Source: Rhytidiadelphus loreus (lineage: Eukaryota; Streptophyta; Bryopsida; Hypnales; Hylocomiaceae). From it: a stretch of 64,000 nucleotides of DNA. Shown one piece after another: positions 22,244-33,669 of this stretch. The notes below the pieces were generated by a model that saw nothing but the letters and a program-made list of their open reading frames with translations, had not been told where the DNA came from and did no database searches. The stretch's first letter is position 1; the number at the start of each line of letters is the position of its first letter. The position numbers and the translations under genes are program-made. The stretch is from the NCBI GenBank assembly GCA_947034895.1, contig OX344762.1, positions 49,083,087 through 49,147,086 on the forward strand, read 5' to 3'.

Positions 22244-23053
22244 TTAACCCCTAAGTGCCTAAGCCTTTCCAAGTGTGTTTTTCCCATGAAAAAAGAACAT
22301 GGGCTTATAGTTATCTCCATTGAAACAAAATGATTTTTTTTCAAAATCTAACCGTATGGTTGTTTAAAGAGCTTGCTTATTAGAATATACACCAATTTTG
22401 AGTGCAAAATTCTATAAGAGTTGTGAGATTATAATAAGAGAAATGTACGTTTTCTATTTTTAATATGTTGTCCCTCTCCTCAATGTTTCAGAAATTTGCA
22501 CATAAAAGCTTTTTGGGATTAGAAGTGACATGAACAACTACAAATTGTGTTAGAACACTAAAATACCCTTTCAAAAAACTTAATATCACTTGAAAAGCTA
22601 TTAAACTCATTACACAATCCACCTTGCAATTGTTGAGATGCAATTTTTTTAATAAGTATAATTCACAAATAACTCCAAATCAACACTTGTTTGTTTAAAT
22701 TTTCAATGGTGAAAATCATGAAAACACTTTACTCTTTCGATTGGGACCATTTTCAAATCAAATGAATAAGTGGAAGTTTTTAGATCTCAAATCAAGTGAA
22801 ATTGCTCAAAGTTGAAAAATGAAGTAAAATTAGCAAGCTTTACTCTTCCACTAACGGACATAAATGGCTTTGGAGACCTCTCAACACTCAAATATGTACC
22901 TTTTTCAGTGAAAAATGAAAGTTTTGAATAGTTAACCCTAAAAACTGCCCCAAAAAAATTTTAAAACGGGCAAACGAATTTAACTGCCCACTTCAAAATG
23001 AGCCTGAAATTTCAGATCGACCATATATGGTCGATGAGGCAGTTAGGGGTTAA
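22244..23053. mobile_element. TTAA-bounded element, 810 bp
   Basis: Left end TTAACCCCTAAGTGCC; right end complement TTAACCCCTAACTGCC. Inside, an AAAATCTAACCGTATGG block near 22346 is shared with the elements at 42322 and 46949 and with the 59748 remnant, tying these into one family with changing interiors. No transposase frame. Confidence 0.7.
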
Positions 23054-23369
23054 ATGGATGCTTTTTATAGACCTCATGGCCAATGTTTGGTTAGAACCGC
23101 CGGTTAATTCTTTGATAGCTAGTGGAATTGGGTAAAAAAATCAATTTCAAGTTGAAAACATTAGACAAAACCTAGTGAAAAAAAATGTAAATTTCTATTT
23201 AGAATAAAAAGTAGAGTAAAAAAACCAAGCTCAGTACTTGGAAAATCTATTTAATATGGGAATTGAAGGAAATAGCAAGCAAAACTATAAAAATACCTTG
23301 AACGTTGTTCCTACCTTAGCGGAGGCTGGGAAGATGTGGAGGGAGGTAGCAGTTCAATTGGTACAATTT

Positions 23370-23598
23370 TTAACTGTTGAACGCTGGGCCGGTCACCATA
23401 GAAGTCATTTGTTTTGGAACCGTGTGAATTGTTGGTTTAAAAAAATGAAAAAGTATTCATTGGAAGACAAACTATTGTAGATGATCTTTCCTTTCCACAC
23501 AAATTTTGGAGGATGAATAGTTGTACATTTGTCCTACACGGAGAGATTCTTTGTCATTCATCGACCAAAAAACAGCCTTGGCGTTGTTTATGGGTTAA
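23370..23598 (+). mobile_element. Short TTAA-bounded unit with coding-like text, copy 1
   Basis: Bounded by TTAACTGTTGAACG on the left and TTTATGGGTTAA on the right (229 bp). It matches the minus strand of 37602-37821 closely. One frame in both copies encodes related peptides around RQTIVDDL and VLHGEIL, but this copy has stops in that frame. The open frame at 23238-23480 runs through it in another phase. I do not recognise the protein; it may be a fragment of a gene captured by a repeat. Confidence 0.5.
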
Positions 23599-23599
23599 A

Positions 23600-25300
23600 A
23601 TGTTTGCTAGGAGCCTACCCTTGTAAACCCTTTGCCGTGCACTAATGATGGCCCTATTCGGGTTTTACAAAGCTAAATCTTGTCACAAAACAACATCAAC
23701 AACAATGCACAGGGATTTTTTTTGGTTTTGGAACAAATGGCTATGTGGCCTTTCTATGAATTATAAGGTTTTGGGTTATCTGGCTCCTTCATGACTTTGG
23801 ACCAGAACTGAAGGTGGCTATTTTGTAAGTACTTTTGAGGCTTGATGGCTATAATTTTCCTAATTATGAAGAAACAATTGGCATTAACATGTTACTGTAG
23901 GGAAGGATGATGTGTGGACATGAATGATTATGCAACAACAATAATAAAAATTGTTCATAATTAGGCTTCAAATGTGCACTAAATTTTAGAATCTTCATTA
24001 GACTAGCATAATCTTCATTTTTAGCGGTGCTTTCACATTTGATTGCTGACATTGTTTTTTCCATTGAAGTGGGTTTGTGAACCCCTTTGGCTATCAACAT
24101 GACAAGATAATTCCACTTTGGCTTTTGGGGGGTCATTTATCCCATTTTTTTTACAAAGGCTTGAGGTTGACCTTTTTTTTTTTGAGGAAATTGGGCATTA
24201 AATTGCCTAAAAAAAAACTTGACAATGCATAACCTTTTCATGGAAACTCAATGAAGTTTTAACTTCTACATGCCCAAGGCACCAAATTCTGGTGTTGACA
24301 ATATTTTGAAGTTAAATAAAACTTGACCAAGTTGCTATTTTTAATACTTTACATTTTCTGAATTTCTTTGAAGTCTAGCTTTGGCATCGAAATCCAATTT
24401 TGAAAAAGAATGATTATGATTTTTCTATTTAGGATTTTGTGCAAGATTATCTACTACAAATCTTACAACTACATGCTTATATAAATGTCTCTAGAGTCCA
24501 AAGTATTCAATAAGGTAACTACACCTAATTTTGATTGCTTTCTAAAATTGACCCCTACAATCCATGCCTAAAATGTACTCCCACTATTCATAAGAGTCTA
24601 TGATCAATTTAAAAACATCTATTTTTAGCACTTTGGAAATTTGTAGTTTATTCAAATAGTGCCAAAAAATATATTCTAAGAGAATTTAGAATCCGCTTTT
24701 GACTACCAACGAGACCCCCATAATTTTTTTTAATATAGTAATGGAAACCATGCTAAAATGTCTATTTAGTTGAATTTAGGTATACCCTGAAGCTGTCCAT
24801 TTGCAAAAAATTCCATACAATGGCTGTTGCTCTGGAATACTGATATGGATATGAAAAGATATATTTGGGTACACAATACGAATATGGCAATATGACAATA
24901 TATCCCAAATTGATTGCATTTGGATTGGTTTGGTTTGGATTTACGTTGGGAATTTAAAAAAATTATGTCCCATCAATAGATGCCACATGTACAACAAGTA
25001 CCTATAAATGACAATTCCATTAATTAATTCAAGTGGGGCTAATGAAATCTCTAAGTCACTATGCGTTCCTATGCGTTCAAAAGGCAAATACACAAGTACT
25101 ATCCCAATGTGAATACCCCACATAAGGGTTAGATTAGACATAAATCAACTCATTTTTGTCCCAAAGTGTGATGTGTGTTCTCTATGAATTGGTTTAAAAT
25201 GATGTGGATCTTTCAATATTCGACATGGAAATTCCATTTCAACACTTGCGAGCCAAATCAGACCCTCATGCACAAATGGTAAATTTTTATTTTTATTTAT
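23600..25300. repeat. AT-rich DNA with dispersed repeat at 24510-24720
   Basis: The 24510-24720 segment is the second member of the family at 9355-9530 and 50257-50445 (shared AAATTTGTAGTTTATTCA and the AACTACACCTAATTTTG start). Around 24840-24905 is a low-complexity GATATGGATATG/ACAATATGACAATAT tract. No gene seen. Confidence 0.45.
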
Positions 25301-25309
25301 TTTCCTTTT

Positions 25310-25500
25310 AAACTTTTCCTTTTTTCTTGAAACACATGGACAATTTTCATTGAAAAGGGGAAAGAGTACACAGAACTAGAGGACCACACAGACGGCAAAC
25401 TTTCAATAGAAGTTATATTAATTCACAGAGGTTCAATGACAAGCCAGTGCAAGCCACCCTTGGAGCCTGAATGTTTGGTTTTGTGACAGGAATAGGGTAA
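25310..25500 (-). mobile_element. Possible LINE 3'-end remnant, minus strand
   Basis: Read on the minus strand, the text TGTACTCTTTCCCCTTTTC, then AATGAAAATTG and an A/T-rich tail resembles the 3' ends of plant LINEs, which often finish this way after the RNase H or 3' UTR portion. A similar tail occurs in the 27168-27351 insertion. No reverse transcriptase is present. Confidence 0.4.
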
Positions 25501-25597
25501 ACAAATTCTGCATTGTTGAATTAGAAAAAAAAATCCATATAAAGACAAATGTGAAGGAGAAATGGCAAGAGATATTTAAAATTCTATTTTTTTTTGA

Positions 25598-25740
25598 CAA
25601 AGTATGAATTTGTTATGAATATTTGAAGTGTGTTGTCCAATTGCCCCCTAAAGAGTCTCTTGACTACCCCAAAACCAACAAAAAGTGTATCCGTAATGGT
25701 CATCTTACTACTTAAAGCAATCAAAATATTTCTTAACATG
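25598..25740 (+). repeat. Second copy of the 16519-16665 repeat
   Basis: Same order of words as at 16519: ACAAAGTATGAATTTG, GAGTCTCTTGACTACCCC, AACAAAAAGTGTATCCGTAA and TGGTCATCTTACTAC. It stops where the TTAA element at 25744 starts. Confidence 0.65.
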
Positions 25741-25743
25741 GCT

Positions 25744-26331
25744 TTAACCCCTAAACATTCAGAGTCTTCTCTAAAATTGACAATTTGGAAAAAATCATCA
25801 TAAAATACTATTTGGAAGAATATTTTGGAATTCATATTCAAATAAAAGTTGTAGATTTTGAATTTTAGATTCCATTCTGTACAATTAGATTCACCAATGC
25901 TATCATCAATACTTGTTTTAAAAATTATGAAAGAGAAACTTCAGAATTCCTTCTAAATTTGATTACAAGAAAAATATTATTATTATTTGAGTAAAATTTG
26001 TTGGAATGCATTTGAAATGAGGTTCTCTTGACAAGGTGATTTTTTTATTTTTTTTAGTTCTTTATATCTATGACCTCATTTTTGCAAATCCAATTTTGAA
26101 CTAGAGTCAATGCAATTTTGGCTTGGTCATCTACTTGACATTCTTCCACATTTGTAATTTTAGAAAAATATGTACTCTAGTAACACCAAATCCAACCACT
26201 ACATTTGACAATAACTTGATAAAGCATCTCTACAAATTAGGATGACTTTCATCCAAGTAGAATGAAAAAGAACCAAGAATTTCAAAATGTTCATTGTCTA
26301 GAAATTTGACGTCAAAGTGTTTAGGGATTAA
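25744..26331. mobile_element. TTAA-bounded element, 588 bp
   Basis: Left end TTAACCCCTAAACATTC; right end complement TTAATCCCTAAACACTTTG. The ends agree over about 14 positions with one or two mismatches. Non-coding. It may be related to the fragment ending at 32875. Confidence 0.6.
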
Positions 26332-26639
26332 AGCAGGACGCTAAACTTGTCCGACAAAGTGAGTCCACAAGGATGAAACTATGGGATTTTTTTTGTCACA
26401 CATAATAAAAAAATTGCAAATTTTGAATTTGTATTTGCAATCAAAGACTCCAAATGAGCGAGTAGAGGTCAGAACATACATTAAACAAGGCACAAAATAG
26501 GGGGCAAGATTTTACTTTCACCCTGGAGAACCTGCATTTTCACCCTGCCAGTTCCACTTCATGTGATGGGTTTAGCATTCTGCGTTGTTAAAACGGAGTT
26601 TTGGTGGTTTGAGATAACCCTAAACTACCGGACGATAGT

Positions 26640-26765
26640 AGAAAGGTACCCAAACCAAATGGCGTGGTTGTGGGTTTGATCCCTGGCGGTGACACAGTGG
26701 TGTATCTGGTGTGAAATCAACCTCTCTACTTGACGGAAACCCTTGTAGTGTGTTGTTCAACATAC
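26640..26765 (+). repeat. Possible tRNA-derived SINE remnant
   Basis: GGGTTTGATCCCTGGC near 26670 resembles a pol III B box (GGTTCGANTCC) and is preceded by a GGCGTGGTTGTG stretch. A convincing A box and a 3' tail with duplication are missing. Low support. Confidence 0.25.
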
Positions 26766-27111
26766 TTGTGTCAAAAAAATAAAAATAAAATGGAGTTTTG
26801 GGTAACTTACCTGTGGAAGAAATTATGTAAGCTTATTATTACACCCCGGTACTTTCTTTTGGGTACTGTACACTTTTTCCATGTCCCAGTACTGTAGGGG
26901 TTGGTAAGGATGACAGTTGCTGGAGAAAATTACCAAATTTAATTTAATTTGATGGACCAGGGTCAAGGCCCGCATGGCATGCAATATCCTATCGTCTCTG
27001 CCACTCACTTGGCTTGCTTCCATGCAATAAAACAAAAAGGCCCAACCAAGGCAGTCGGGGACTCGGGACTTGGGGTAAAATGTACCATATCTGTTTGTAT
27101 AACTTAATGAA

Positions 27112-27637
27112 ATGAGAGCATGGCCACCCTTACTCGACAAACTTTGCATGCTCAAATTTTCCATCTTATTTTTATTTATTTTTAAATTTTAAACAAATGG
27201 GATTTCATTGTAAAACACCAAATACAAAATAGCCAAGCCAAAAGGTTGGACAAAGAGAAGAAATAGAGAAGACCTAACTAGCTGAATTCCATCTAATGCA
27301 TGCTTGTTAGAGATGTCTACTAGTGGAATGTTTGGCCCACTTGAAGTCAAGGAATTTTCCATCTAATTTTGTAGGGTCTTCAATTTCCTTGTCCCTCACT
27401 CTTGCTCACCAAATATGACCTATAAAATAGTCAAGGGATTGCTCATCAAGTAGAAGAAAGGATAAAGCAACTAAACATAGGATGAACTTTGATTTTAAGG
27501 GTCATCCCCTAGACACGTATGCTGGGATGAAGTCTCAAGAAAATATTGTGGAGGTAGCCCATAGCACTTTTCATCCACATTTGAAGAGTACCAGACCCTT
27601 GCCATGCATGTAACGGTGGCTATGCTCTAAGCATGGT
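27112..27637 (+). mobile_element. Third GAGCATGGC-ended MITE, interrupted
   Basis: It opens GAGCATGGCCACCCTTACTC and closes GGCTATGCTCTAA, like the tandem pair at 6059-6686. Its homologous text stops at 27165 after AATTTTCCATCT and resumes at about 27352 with the same 12 bases, so a second insertion sits inside. Confidence 0.6.
27168..27351 (-). mobile_element. Retroposon-like insertion with 12-bp duplication
   Basis: Flanked on both sides by AATTTTCCATCT (about 27155-27166 and 27354-27365). The insert starts with a T-rich tract and contains GGGATTTCATTG, so on the minus strand it ends in an A-rich tail, as LINE or SINE insertions do. The empty site is seen in the copies at 6059-6686. Confidence 0.5.
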
Positions 27638-27639
27638 TC

Positions 27640-29120
27640 GGAGCCTAGTAACAAGGCGGTTGAGGAGAGATAAGTGGGTTCATTACCCCCAAACCACGCA
27701 GCCCATATCCAACTTTTGCTACAACACTATTCAGTTTCATTATAGCTAAGGCTAAATAAGCAACCATCACTAGGATGATCTGACTTCCTCATTGTTCCTT
27801 TTTTCACATTTGGGAAAAACATTGGAAGTTATTACTTGCTATCCATGATAAAATTTGGAAATTTGGAGATTTGGAATAGTGAAGCCTCAAATTAGGTGGG
27901 AGAGATGAAGAAATACAAAAATAACTAATTGCAAAATTTGTAAATTTCATCTATATTATGTACATGAGTAAGGAATTTTTTCTCATTTATTTTTTATAGT
28001 GCAAGAAGTGATCTTTGTTGGAGTGATGCAATTATTTACATCTATATAAATTGATGAAATGTGCAATATGCATATGAAATTTAAATTATTCATCCAAAAG
28101 AACATGCATTCATGTAAAAAAGAACAATATTGTCCTAAGAATACGTAGCAATTTAATGATTTTATCTTCTTAAAATGGAAAAATATATGGCCTAATATTC
28201 CTTCCAAAACAATTTGTATCACTTTTGAGCAAAACATCGCTAAAAAAACACGTTGGACACGAAAAAATCCATTTGGAGTCTTTCCTAAAAAGTATAATTA
28301 GTCCAATGTATTTGGTGTTTTATTGGTGGTGCAACTTGCACCTTGAACTAATTGTGCGTTAGAACAATCATTCATTTTTTGAACATTCATTCACCATATA
28401 TGTACTTTCATTCCCAATGTTATTTAGCACTAGTAAACTTCATCCCAAATCTAGCAAATTTTCATTTTTTGAAGATATTTTTGGCAATTTCATCAAAAGT
28501 AGCCAATTTTGTTCCAATGTAATAGTAGATACTACCAAAATGAGGTAAGATTTTGGCAAAAGGTTGCCAAAATTTTAAATGATGAGTCTCTCAATATGAA
28601 TGTAGGATTCATTTTGTGTATGTCTACAAAATCAACACTTGAGCATCTATAATTCCCACTTATTGCAATTAGTCAAATATTGTATGGATTTTGGATTATG
28701 TAGTCATGAATGTTTTTTTGCAAATTATACAAAAGAACTCAAGAAATATGGTGAAGTGGAAATAGAGCATTTTGAGTCAAAAATATAAATATATTCACTT
28801 CTAAAGTTCAATTGAGTTGAGCACCAATAGTAGAGTTAGTCATTAATCAAGTAAAACAACTTAAGGAAAAGAATGTAGTGACATGAAAATGGTAGATTCA
28901 AAATATTTACTGTATGTGTAGAGCAAAGTCGGTACTATTCTATAGAATATTTTATTTTTTGTAAAAAATAAGGTATAGCATATGCTAAAAATATAATTTC
29001 TTTTTCAATATTCTTATTCAACCGTATGATTTTTTGTTTGTTTGAAAAGATGATTATCCTAAAATTTTGAAATCTATTTTTAGAATCATTTTCAACCGAC
29101 CCTACCCTACTCTACTATAG
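27640..29120. other. AT-rich stretch without gene
   Basis: Only low-complexity frames on both strands (longest 84 codons at 27983-28237, minus). I see no RNA gene and no clear repeat boundary. Confidence 0.5.
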
Positions 29121-30533
29121 TAGTAGAAAAGAGGTTTGGGAGCACCAAATTCCAATACATGAGCATCATTCTAAAGGCCTACAAAGACACTAGCATAACT
29201 TGTACTAAAACTTGGTGCCCCAAGACATCCTTTCTACTGGTACAAAATGACATTTGTTCAATGACTTCTTCTTATGGCTACTCCTTTTGACATTTTAGTG
29301 TGTTTTCCATAAACATTCATAGTTTTTGTTTACATTTTGATAATGGGTACTTATACCTTATAATCAACAAATGAATAGAAAAGAGTTTTTTTGGCACCAA
29401 GTAATAGTACCAAGACTTAAATTAAAGCACATAATGCCTTGAAACTCTGTTATTTAGGTTTGCAAATGGCAAGCATAATGTAGAAAACTTAAGAAACAAA
29501 AAGATGAAAGTCAAAAAATTCAAATTCCTTCTATTGTTCATGGAATAACTATGAAATATAAATTTGTTTCAAGATTTTTATTCAAATTGTTGAATGTTAC
29601 TCTAGAGAGGTTAAGGTATACCGAAATGATATTGATAAGAGAAAATAATAATAATTTCAACCATTTTGACCACTAAAATTACTTGAAATCAAAACTTGAG
29701 AATTATAGTTTTGGATAAGTTGTAAAGATTGTAATAATTTAAAAAATAAAAAATTTATAATCAAATTTCCATTTTCATCATCTTTTCATTCAACAATTTA
29801 ACATCCACTAAGGAGATAAGGTGGTCTTTAGGCACCAAGGAAAAGTGCCAAAGTATGGTACAAAAATCCCATACTAGCACTAACTTAGAACTTCTTCACA
29901 TTATGCCCCAAGTTGCAATTTAAGACCAAATCACAACTTCTTTGGGACCATGTAGAAGAAAATTAATTATATCAAGTGTGGAATTTGGGCCTTTATAGTA
30001 TAAAATTCAAAGTCCCAATTTTAAGTTCCAACGTGTCTCATGTATAATATTATATAGCAATTAAGCCCCCCCAGAATGTTGTATCAAAAAGTCAAAAAGT
30101 CATATAATGGACACTTTGAAGCATTGAATCTACAGTTGACAAATTGGGACAAAATTCCATCTTATAAAAATGCTTTATGTGGTATTTTTCTTATTTTTCT
30201 ACATTCAAAACAATAGTTGGAACCTCAGTTGGAACTTGGAGTTGGAGCTTGGTGTTCATTTTTAGTAGACCCAACTTAACTGCGAAGTCTCACTTTTTTA
30301 GCACCAAAACTTCCCACTAGTGTTGCCATATAGACATTTAAAAGTGCTTGAAGACTTACGACATAGTATAAAGCACTAAGTCCCAATTTTTAGCTTTCCA
30401 CCAATCAAATTTTGAAAATGCAATAGGGTTGGACCTTGAAATGTAGTATGAAGCAACCCCAATGTAGGCCTTGGGTACTATGCCTTGATTCTATGCCATG
30501 ATTCTTTGGTGCTCCAAAACCTCTTTTCTACTA
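29121..30533. mobile_element. 1.4 kb element with about 30-bp inverted ends
   Basis: Left end TAGTAGAAAAGAGGTTTGGG then AGCACCAAA; right end complement TAGTAGAAAAGAGGTTTTGG then AGCACCAAA. Internal copies of GGCACCAAG-like and CTTGGTGCC words occur near 29207, 29391, 29840 and 30251. No coding frame. No flanking duplication could be fixed because the flanks are themselves TAGTA-rich. Related words occur at 215-250. Confidence 0.6.
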
Positions 30534-30997
30534 TTGATCAAACTTTTTATTTTGGGTTGTGAAAGTGTAAGAAAATTCATACAATGACATAAAATCCAAA
30601 CGCTATTGTTTTTTTTGTAAAACTCCTAAAGCATTGATCAAAGATGCCCAAGAGCCCAAAGAAAAGTTGCCAAAAATTGTCTTTTAATCTAAAGAATTTT
30701 CAATTTCACTATTATTTTTTTTAAATTCACATGGTATTTATTAGAAGATATAATCTTGAAATTGACTATGTTCTTCTAGAGCTAATGATGTTTATAAGGA
30801 AAAAAATCTTGCACATCAATCTTGGACTTTGTGAGCAAGACACAATTCAACTTCAAAATTGAGCCGTTTATAGTAAACTTCACTAAGAAGCAATTTTATA
30901 AATTGATGAAAGAATTGAAAGAATAATTGATTTTCATGAATTTTCTATAAATCAAAAACTTCAAAATAGAAAAAAAAATCTCCAATTTTTAAGCCTC

Positions 30998-31920
30998 TAA
31001 AATTCTTTGACTATATTTCACCAATAAACAATCAAAATGGGTTGTTTTGATCGCAAGGGACCCCCCAAAATGATGAATGAAATCTTGTTGCACTTTACCA
31101 TAACACTTAGTGGTAGAATATTTCATTATGTTATAGGGAAAAAAATTGGAGGTTTTGACTACACAAATTGTGAGACTATAATGTTTGCAGTTCAAAAAAA
31201 ATGATTTGGAGGGGAGGGCATGCAAATGCTAGGAAGCTTTAATTCAAAGAAGCTTTTGCACAAATTAATTTCACATTTTTTCTTGAATTTTTTTTGCTTT
31301 CTTTTTGTGACAGAGATGTCTACATATTCAAAAAAATTCTTAATATTTCAAATTGGAGAATATGGACCAAAAATTCTAGTAGGGAACTAGCTTCAAGAAA
31401 ACTTTCATACACAACCAATTTTTCAACAATTTTGACTTACACATACAATAATCTCTTCAAAATGTAAAAGACAAAGTTCTAGGCTTTAGCTAGCCCTAGG
31501 AAAGGGGGTAGAATCATCCAAAATTTGTGGCTTTAGTAAGCTTGATGAATCTATGGCTTGAAACATCTAAGTTGAACTCAAGGGATTGAATTGCAACTAT
31601 CTTCATAGATTACTAACATCCACGTTCCCCTTGAATGTATAGAGATGAGAATACAAACTCTTTATGCAAGAGGGGTGGTAGGCGGTAAACAATCTAAGTG
31701 GGATACGTAAATTAGAATTAGTAGGAGCTCACCCGCTCATGGTTAAGTCAAAAGCAAAAATTGTGTTCATAGTAGAATAATTTTTTCTAAAAAATTTAAA
31801 TTATGTTAATGTAAAAAATCAAGCTAATTTTCATCTCCCAAAACCATTTGAGATTTCAAGCCTCCAATCAAAATCTATAGACAAAGTTTAAAGAGGGGTC
31901 GGAATAGACATTTAGTTCTT
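30998..31920 (+). repeat. Long dispersed repeat, copy 1
   Basis: It runs parallel to 40155-41540 over its full length: TTTGACTATATTTCACCAATAA, GGAGGTTTTGAC, GGCATGCAAAT, ATAATCTCTTCAAAATGT, GTAAATTAG, GGAGCTCA and CCAATCAAAATCTAT in the same order. Neither copy codes for protein. At 31084-31091 it holds the single CTTGTTGC that the other copy has around an insertion. Confidence 0.7.
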
Positions 31921-32269
31921 TGACACATTACATGGGATTTAGCCCTTCAAGAGGGTCGTTTCAGGATGGTTCTTGTTGCTAGGAACTAGCTTGTACTATC
32001 TGGAAAAATATATTTTAAAATTTTTTAGAATTTAAAAAAAAAATTAAATTTGTTAAAAATAATTTTTTAATATTTGTTGATGTGGTTGTCTCTCAACCAC
32101 ATCAACATCCTGCGTGGCGGAGTTCTTAGCATTTGGGAATGCAAGGGAACTTGCAGCCCTACACTGCAACAAAATCCCATCTAATGTTTTCAAACATCCT
32201 CTGTGAATTTTCAAAGTTAGATTTCATAAGTTTTGTGCTTCAGTCAATATGATGGAAAATGAATTGGTG

Positions 32270-32366
32270 ATATATATATATATTTTTTATTTTTTATTTT
32301 TTATTTTTTATTTTTTTATTTTTTATTTTTTATTTTTTTTTATTTTTTATTTTTATTTTTTTTTTA
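32270..32366. repeat. (ATTTTTT)n low-complexity tract
   Basis: After a short (TA)n, units of TATTTTT and variants run almost uninterrupted. Polymerase slippage product; no function inferred. Confidence 0.9.
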
Positions 32367-32860
32367 AATTTCAAACTAAGAACCTTTCAAATTCATTTTA
32401 AAGAAAATTAAAAAGTTGAAGTAGGTTTTCAATGAAAGAAAGAGTAAAATGCTAATAACTTTTATAAGGAATTGAAATTTTTTAATTCCAATAGTCAAAA
32501 TGTTCTAGTAAAGAATTGATATATGTGGGCTTTTTCCTTTATTTGCCCACAAAACAAAACTCCTCATAACTTTGAATTCTTCAAAATCGAGTGGTTCAAA
32601 TATTTTTGAATAGGTATCAATCTACATAATTCAATAAAATTAATTAATATATTCTCAAAAAATATTTTTAACTACATGATTTGACATTGAAATTAAAGAA
32701 ATTTTTAACTTTTGCAATATTTATTAGAATGACACAAAATAAAGTTTTACACATAGATTAGGATGATTGGCATCTATCCTAAAAACTCATGCAAAATTCC
32801 ACTCTATGAAGTCAACAAATCCAACCTAAATTATCAAAAATCTCAAAATGGACTCCTTAG

Positions 32861-32875
32861 TCCTATAGGGGTTAA
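32861..32875. repeat. Solitary TTAA-element right end
   Basis: AGTCCTATAGGGGTTAA is the mirror of the TTAACCCCTAAAGGAC left ends. No matching left end is visible upstream; the tract at 32270 may have disrupted it. Confidence 0.45.
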
Positions 32876-33333
32876 AAAATTTGATATTTTGGACACGTGT
32901 ATTCCCTTCCCTTCATGCTCATAATTATACTATTTACTATGTTGCAGAATATGAATACATAATATGGATATAGAGCATATTCATATTCACAAGCAAAAAA
33001 TATAGACAAATCCCATATATTTTGCAAGTTCTCCATTAATATAAATATGGGTGTTTGGGGTGGGTTTCACATGTTGAATTCATGAATTCATTTCATACAA
33101 GTTGTTTGCTCAAAAGTTTTACAACCAATAGGAAATTTACATGTGTATCCCTTGTAGAAATTTTGTAAAAGCATGGGATAATGGCACATGTGCCTCTTTT
33201 GAAAATCATATGTGGTTTTCTTTGAAATTGACAATTATGTCAATTATGTCCCTAGAAGATGCAAATCCAAAAGCACACTAGAATGTCAAGTCATATAATT
33301 GTAGGGATGGCTGTTACAGTTACAGCCTTTTCT

Positions 33334-33396
33334 GGGTGCATTGTGTGACAAACTATGTCACAATGCACCCAAAATCCAATTAAAATTTTTAATTGG
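33334..33396. repeat. Two adjacent hairpins
   Basis: GGGTGCATTGTG(TG)ACA pairs with TGTCACAATGCACCC across a 5-nt loop (33334-33370). Right after it, CCAATTAAAATTTTTAATTGG at 33376-33396 is a near-perfect palindrome with one off-centre base. No gene lies next to them, so they are probably ends or interior of a small element. Confidence 0.6.
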
Positions 33397-33484
33397 GTTT
33401 CCATTCCCTCCCTTCTTCCCCCTACCCTCTTGTAATTTTCAAAAAGGAATGCAATTGACAAACAATATGGGATAAACAACATCC

Positions 33485-33665
33485 CGTATCTTGTATTCAT
33501 ATCATATTGTATCTGTATCCATATTCAGTATTGTATTGTATATGTATTTGTATTCATTACAATATCGTATTTGTATTTGTATTCACATTTTGTATTACTA
33601 TGTAATCGTATACAATATTGTATCCATATCCAGTATTCATTTTGGTATCCATATTCATATTGATA
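33485..33665. repeat. GTATTYRTATTG low-complexity tract
   Basis: Short variants of GTATCCATATTC and TTGTATTTGTATTC follow each other. The 72-codon open frame across it (33491-33709) is compositional, not a gene. Confidence 0.8.
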
Positions 33666-33669
33666 TTTG

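Noticed and set aside
26640..26720. Functional tRNA gene
   Set aside because: Only a B-box-like word is present; no cloverleaf, A box or acceptor stem can be drawn.
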